From assembly GCA_036384495.1 (NCBI GenBank), contig DASVMD010000054.1:1-7990 (forward strand): 7,990 nucleotides of DNA, given 5' to 3'. Shown here in pieces: positions 5,088 through 7,990 of the stretch. Both the position numbers and the translations under genes were made by a program. The DNA is from JAQGHB01 sp036384495 (lineage in GTDB: Bacteria > Patescibacteriota > Saccharimonadia > Saccharimonadales > UBA4665). The stretch's first letter is position 1, and every line of letters starts with the position of its first letter. Below the pieces are notes generated by a model that did not search any database, was not told the DNA's origin, and was given only the letters and a program-made list of their open reading frames with translations.

Positions 5088-5753
5088 CTACTCAAACCGA
5101 TCCGGATAATCGGTTACGATGCCGTATAAACCGTATTTTGTCCAGCGGGCTGCCTGGCGCGGATTGTTAACCGTGTAGGCTGTTAGTTTGTAACCGCTTC
5201 GGGCTACGGCGCGTATAAAACCCCACCATAGCCAGCGCTGATTCATGGCCAAGCGCTTGGTGCCGACTTGCTTGGCACGGTAGTGCGCGCGGACGCCCGA
5301 CCACTTCTCAATAACAATCTTTTCGATATCTGGCAGTGCCGCATGGAGCTCCAGCAGCGTTTTTTGGCTGAATGAGCCCAGCAAAAAATATTTGGGCTGC
5401 CAGCCATGTTGCAGGTAGGACTTTATAATTTTGATGATTGGCTTGGTCGGCTCCCCAGGCTTAACCTCAACATACAGCGGCACCGGATGCCCAATAGTTT
5501 GCAGAACCTGCTCAAACGTGGCCAGATCGGCTTTGTGAGCTAAAAGTTCGTCGTAGCCGTGGTCTTTGATGGTTAGGCGCTCGCCGCTCGGATCGGTAAT
5601 ATACGGGTCATGATGCAAAATAACGACGCCGTCTTTGGTCAGGCGCAGGTCGAACTCCAACTCGTCAACATCGTGTTTCAGGCCTAATTTCAAGGCTTCA
5701 ATAGTATTTTCGGGCGCTAGTCCGCGCGCGCCACGGTGGCCAATGATTATCAT
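5088..5753 (-). CDS. Glycerophosphodiester phosphodiesterase
   Basis: A 221-residue GDPD-family enzyme that should split glycerophosphodiesters into glycerol 3-phosphate and an alcohol. It has a TIM-barrel fold, and its catalytic set is visible: G5-H6-R7-G8 with the general acid/base H6, PENT at 14-17, the metal ligands E33 and D35, H48 in LHHDP, and E96 with K98 in YVEVKP. The C-terminus reads YTVNNPRQAARW and IVTDYPDRF, as usual. No signal peptide or membrane segment is present, so it is cytoplasmic. I place the start at the ATG at 5753 because family members begin just before GHRG; the TTG at 5768 and ATG at 5759 only add MYTMY-like residues. No Shine-Dalgarno is present, and a TACACT hexamer 6 bases upstream suggests a leaderless mRNA. 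It heads the minus-strand gene run, divergent from ppa. Substrate preference is unknown. Confidence 0.93.
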   Translation of the reverse strand: MIIIGHRGARGLAPENTIEALKLGLKHDVDELEFDLRLTKDGVVILHHDPYITDPSGERLTIKDHGYDELLAHKADLATFEQVLQTIGHPVPLYVEVKPGEPTKPIIKIIKSYLQHGWQPKYFLLGSFSQKTLLELHAALPDIEKIVIEKWSGVRAHYRAKQVGTKRLAMNQRWLWWGFIRAVARSGYKLTAYTVNNPRQAARWTKYGLYGIVTDYPDRFE

Positions 5754-5769
5754 GTACATAGTGTACAAT
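5753..5769. promoter_or_regulatory. Divergent promoter region with a TGTACA-TAG-TGTACA palindrome
   Basis: Between the phosphodiesterase and pyrophosphatase starts (43 bases apart) are TACAAT on the plus strand (5764-5769), a -10 for ppa, and TACACT on the minus strand (5765-5760), a -10 for the phosphodiesterase. Two copies of the self-complementary hexamer TGTACA (5753-5758 and 5762-5767) with a 3-base spacer form a 15-base palindrome over both boxes and the phosphodiesterase start codon. This is the layout expected of an operator, but no regulator is known. No convincing -35 is seen on either strand. Confidence 0.45.
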
Positions 5770-5796
5770 ATTTACAGATAAACCGAAGGAGCAGCA

Positions 5797-6327
5797 ATGG
5801 CTGATTTTAACCAAGTCCTGACCCCAGGCGACTACCAAAATGGCACGCTTAACACCGTTGTCGAAATCCCCCAAGGCAGTTTTTTGAAAATTGAGTGGCA
5901 CCGCGAAACGGCCACCTTTATGATCGATCGCGTCGAACCTGCCATTTACGCGAAGCCCGTCAACTACGGCTTTATTCCGCAAACCCTCGACGAAGACGGT
6001 GACGAGCTCGATACTTTAGTGGTTTGCGACGAGCCAATCCCAACCGGCGTCTGGCTGGAAGCCCGCATTATTGGCGTCATGAACTTTGACGACGGCGGCG
6101 AAGCTGACCACAAAATTATTGTTGTCCCAGCAGATGATCGTAACAGGGGTGACAGTGTCAAGACGTTGGCCGATCTGGGCGACCGCTGGCAACAGCAGAT
6201 TCGCGAACATTTTACGCACTACAAAGACCTCAAAAAGCCCGGTACCACCAAGGTGCTCGGTTTTGGTGATATCGAAGACGCCAAAAAGATCATTGCCGAA
6301 TCCATTGAACGCTACAAGCAGCGTTAA
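5797..6327 (+). CDS. ppa: Inorganic pyrophosphatase, family I
   Basis: A 176-residue soluble, Mg2+-dependent pyrophosphatase that hydrolyses PPi to two phosphates, pulling polymerase and aminoacyl-tRNA reactions forward. Family I active-site residues can be followed: E23, K31, R45 (IDRVEPA), Y57 in NYGFIP, the metal-binding signature D67-G-D69-E-L-D72, D99 and D104, and Y141-K142. The length matches bacterial family I enzymes. The start is set by GAAGGAG (5785-5791), 5 bases before the ATG, and by the family N-terminus. It is transcribed divergently from the phosphodiesterase gene. An imperfect hairpin spans its stop codon (6315-6336), but no T-run follows, and the gap promoter lies right after. 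Identification is firm. Confidence 0.96.
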   Translation: MADFNQVLTPGDYQNGTLNTVVEIPQGSFLKIEWHRETATFMIDRVEPAIYAKPVNYGFIPQTLDEDGDELDTLVVCDEPIPTGVWLEARIIGVMNFDDGGEADHKIIVVPADDRNRGDSVKTLADLGDRWQQQIREHFTHYKDLKKPGTTKVLGFGDIEDAKKIIAESIERYKQR

Positions 6328-6333
6328 CAGCGC

Positions 6334-6362
6334 TTGCATATCTGTTGCCAGGCCTCTACAAT
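6334..6362 (+). promoter_or_regulatory. Promoter of the gap-rpiB operon
   Basis: TTGCAT (6334-6339) and TACAAT (6357-6362) are 17 bases apart, directly after the ppa stop. The start is expected near 6369, giving a leader of about 32 bases with CAGAGGA (6388-6394) as ribosome site, whose GAGG core ends 7 bases before the gap ATG. Confidence 0.6.
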
Positions 6363-6400
6363 AAAGGCATAAGCAACATCAAACAAACAGAGGAAAATAC

Positions 6401-7414
6401 ATGAAAACACGAGTCGCCATCAACGGTTTCGGACGAATCGGACGAAATGCCTTTAAAATTGCCTTTGAGCGTAGCGATTTAGAAATCGTCGCTATTAACG
6501 ATTTAACAGATACCAAAACACTGGCCTATCTGCTCAAGCATGACAGCAACTACGGTACGTACGGCAAAGATGTCGATTCAGATGAAAAGCACCTGATTGT
6601 CGAAGGCCACAAGGTTGTTGTGCTCGCCGAAAAAGACCCTGCCTCGCTACCGTGGGGCGACTTAAAAGTTGACCTGGTTATTGAGTCCACCGGCCGCTTT
6701 ACCAAGCAGGAAGACGCCGAGCTACACATCAAAGCCGGCGCCAAGCGCGTAGTTATCTCTGGCCCCAGCAAGAGTGACGGCGTAGACACCATCGTGCTCG
6801 GCGCCAACGAAGATAAGCTGGCAACCGCCAGCACCGTTATTAGCAATGCCAGCTGCACCACCAACTCGCTTGGCGCGGTCATGGCCGTGCTCGACAGCGA
6901 GTTTGGCGTCGAAAAGTCGCTGCTCACCACCGTCCACAGCTACACTGCTAGCCAAGCCTTGCAAGATGCACCCAACAAAGATTTACGTGAGGGCCGCAAC
7001 GCCGCCGAAAACATCGTGCCCACGACTACCGGCGCCGCAATTGCCGTGACCAAGACATTGCCGCAGCTGGTCGATAAATTTGACGGACTTAGCATTCGCG
7101 TGCCGACCCCCGTTGTGTCGTTAAGCGATGTCACCGTGCTTTTAAAACGCAGCGTCAGCGTCGATGAAATCAACGACGCCTTCAAAAAAGCCGCCAAAGA
7201 GCCGTTTTATCAAGGCATCCTCGATGTCAGCGAAGAGCCGCTGGTAAGTAGCGATTACATCGGTAATAGCCATTCGGGCATCGTGGATTTGTTGCTTACG
7301 AAAGTCGTTGGCGGCAATCTAGCCAAAGTCATGGTTTGGTACGATAACGAATGGGGCTACAGCAATCGCCTCGTGGAGGTAGTAGCCGATACTGGTCGAC
7401 TGCTGCACAAGTAA
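6401..7414 (+). CDS. gap: Glyceraldehyde-3-phosphate dehydrogenase, type I
   Basis: A 337-residue phosphorylating GAPDH, converting glyceraldehyde 3-phosphate, NAD+ and phosphate to 1,3-bisphosphoglycerate in glycolysis. The NAD-binding Rossmann motif is INGFGRIGRNAFK (7-19), and D34 in AINDLTD is the acidic residue usually linked to NAD+ preference. The catalytic cysteine is C152 in SNASCTTNS and the partner histidine H179 in VHSYT. The loop after it reads TASQ where many enzymes have TNDQ. Later motifs PTTTGAA (207-213), SIRVPTPVVS (231-240) and WYDNEWGYSNR (313-323) are intact. The start is supported by a Shine-Dalgarno (CAGAGGA) and by the family N-terminus. The stop TAA overlaps the rpiB ATG (TAATG), so the two genes are translationally coupled. 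Identification is firm. Confidence 0.97.
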   Translation: MKTRVAINGFGRIGRNAFKIAFERSDLEIVAINDLTDTKTLAYLLKHDSNYGTYGKDVDSDEKHLIVEGHKVVVLAEKDPASLPWGDLKVDLVIESTGRFTKQEDAELHIKAGAKRVVISGPSKSDGVDTIVLGANEDKLATASTVISNASCTTNSLGAVMAVLDSEFGVEKSLLTTVHSYTASQALQDAPNKDLREGRNAAENIVPTTTGAAIAVTKTLPQLVDKFDGLSIRVPTPVVSLSDVTVLLKRSVSVDEINDAFKKAAKEPFYQGILDVSEEPLVSSDYIGNSHSGIVDLLLTKVVGGNLAKVMVWYDNEWGYSNRLVEVVADTGRLLHK

Positions 7415-7863
7415 TGAAAATTTATATTGGCGCTGACCATAACGGCTTTGAATATAAGCAAAAGCTATCTGAAGCACTGCAAAAAGCCGGCCACGAAGTC
7501 GTTGACGAAGGTGATCTGACCGTCGACGCGGGCGATGATTTTCCGCAATTTGCCGGCAAGGTGGTGAACGAGTTACTTGCAAGTAACGACCCGGAAGCCC
7601 GCGGTATCTTGGTCTGCGGCAGCGGCCAAGGTATGTGCATGGCCGCGAATCGCTTTAAGGGCATTCGAGCCAGCCTGTGCTGGAATCAAAACGAGGCACG
7701 CGCGGCACGTAACGACGACGACAGCAATGTGCTCTGTTTGTCGGCGCGCTATACCTCGCTTGACGAAGCTGGCAGTATTATGGCCACGTTCTTGGCGACG
7801 CCGTTTGCTGGTGCTGAGCGTTTTAAGCGCCGCATCGCTCAGCTCGACCAACTAGGAGGATAG
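7414..7863 (+). CDS. rpiB: Ribose-5-phosphate isomerase B (RpiB/LacAB family)
   Basis: A 149-residue sugar-phosphate isomerase that should interconvert ribose 5-phosphate and ribulose 5-phosphate. Family motifs are GADHNGFEYK (6-15), DDFPQFA (41-47), GILVCGSGQGMCMAANRFKG (64-83) with the catalytic cysteine C68 and neighbouring S70, and SNVLCLSAR (104-112). The residue aligned with His99 of the E. coli enzyme, in its QHNDTNVL segment, is Asp here (D101 in NDDDSNVL). I chose the ATG at 7414 because it begins the family N-terminus and overlaps the gap stop as TAATG; the frame is open to an upstream ATG at 7351, but those 21 codons lie inside gap. There is no separate ribosome site, so expression should follow gap. 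RpiB, LacA/LacB and allose isomerases share this fold; RpiB is the likeliest role. Confidence 0.92.
   Translation: MKIYIGADHNGFEYKQKLSEALQKAGHEVVDEGDLTVDAGDDFPQFAGKVVNELLASNDPEARGILVCGSGQGMCMAANRFKGIRASLCWNQNEARAARNDDDSNVLCLSARYTSLDEAGSIMATFLATPFAGAERFKRRIAQLDQLGG
7854..7859 (+). promoter_or_regulatory. Strong Shine-Dalgarno for the last gene
   Basis: A perfect AGGAGG lies inside the last codons of rpiB, 5 bases before the ATG at 7865. It sets the start of the truncated final gene and implies that this gene is in the gap-rpiB transcript. Confidence 0.75.
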
Positions 7864-7864
7864 T

Positions 7865-7990
7865 ATGCCACGGAAATTTACCTGGATGGATACCTTCAAG
7901 CTCACTTTTGTTGCCGCGCTCATCCAGCCCTGGATTATCATGGTCGGCTTATTAGCACCAACAGCAGTCGATGGTCTTTCTGGCTCTCCT
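7865..7990 (+). CDS. Probable membrane protein, N-terminal 42 codons only
   Basis: An open frame starts 1 base after the rpiB stop and runs off the window. The visible 42 residues have a short basic-aromatic start (MPRKFTWMDTFK) and then a hydrophobic stretch (about 13-31, LTFVAALIQPWIIMVGLLA) that could be a first membrane helix or a signal anchor, then APTAVDGLSGSP. The AGGAGG site supports it being a real gene. I cannot assign a family from this fragment. Confidence 0.65.
   Translation, partial: MPRKFTWMDTFKLTFVAALIQPWIIMVGLLAPTAVDGLSGSP

Noticed and set aside
5754..5768. TTG (5768) or ATG (5759) as the start of the phosphodiesterase
   Set aside because: The residues added are not family-like, and they would lie within the putative promoter and palindrome; ATG at 5753 directly precedes the GHRG motif.
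6315..6336. Terminator hairpin after ppa (CAAGC-A-GC / GC-GCTTG)
   Set aside because: The stem has a bulge, spans the stop codon and is not followed by a T-run; its 3' arm overlaps the gap -35 box.
7351..7413. An upstream ATG extending RpiB by 21 residues
   Set aside because: The extension lies inside gap in another frame and precedes the conserved family N-terminus; the TAATG start fits better.
1..7990. Alternative genetic code with TGA read as Gly, as in some CPR lineages
   Set aside because: No conserved protein here needs an in-frame TGA, and Gly positions in the motifs use normal codons.
1..7990. Defence system, mobile element or CRISPR array
   Set aside because: No transposase, integrase, nuclease, regularly spaced repeat or terminal inverted repeat was found; the genes are core metabolism.

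Overview
The window reads as a gene-dense stretch of a small bacterial genome with moderate GC by eye. It most likely comes from the Candidate Phyla Radiation (Patescibacteria), and Candidatus Saccharibacteria (TM7) is my best guess. This rests on the overall look of the proteins (a compact RpiB beginning MKIYIGADHNGFEYK, a membrane-anchored FKBP with an Asn/Thr-rich linker, a short ferredoxin-reductase-like protein ending GDFFPNY), on very tight gene packing, and on standard stop-codon use. It is inference; no marker RNA is present. I found no tRNA, rRNA, CRISPR array, insertion sequence or phage gene, and no gene-free stretch longer than 300 bases.

Layout. Plus strand, 3-2203: the 3' part of pheT, a NUDIX hydrolase and a secreted or membrane-anchored FKBP-type prolyl isomerase. 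A 230-base intergenic region (2204-2433) follows, with a good promoter and a roughly 160-base leader that can fold in two mutually exclusive ways. It precedes a glutaredoxin/NrdH-like redoxin and a thioredoxin reductase whose stop and start codons abut. Minus strand, 5753 down to 3630: a glycerophosphodiester phosphodiesterase, an unrecognised 140-aa protein, a ferredoxin-NAD(P)H-reductase-like flavoprotein and an unrecognised 87-aa protein whose stop overlaps the trxB stop. Plus strand, 5797 to the end: inorganic pyrophosphatase, divergent from the phosphodiesterase; then glyceraldehyde-3-phosphate dehydrogenase, a ribose-5-phosphate isomerase B fused to it by a TAATG overlap, and the first 42 codons of a probable membrane protein.

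How the genes fit together. The redoxin and thioredoxin reductase form a minimal thiol-reducing pair, plausibly supplying ribonucleotide reductase. Pyrophosphatase, GAPDH and RpiB are core metabolism: pyrophosphate removal, lower glycolysis and pentose-phosphate interconversion, the last two translationally coupled. PheRS, FKBP and NUDIX are housekeeping genes. The phosphodiesterase may salvage glycerol 3-phosphate from scavenged lipids, which is inference.

I do not see a spectacular new system. The most interesting signals are regulatory. Three minus-strand genes have a -10-like hexamer 6-8 bases before the ATG and no Shine-Dalgarno, suggesting leaderless mRNAs, whereas the plus-strand transcription units use clear Shine-Dalgarno sequences. 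A TGTACA-TAG-TGTACA palindrome sits across the divergent phosphodiesterase/pyrophosphatase promoters. The redoxin leader has switch-like alternative pairing. Several enzymes also carry non-canonical residues at functional positions.
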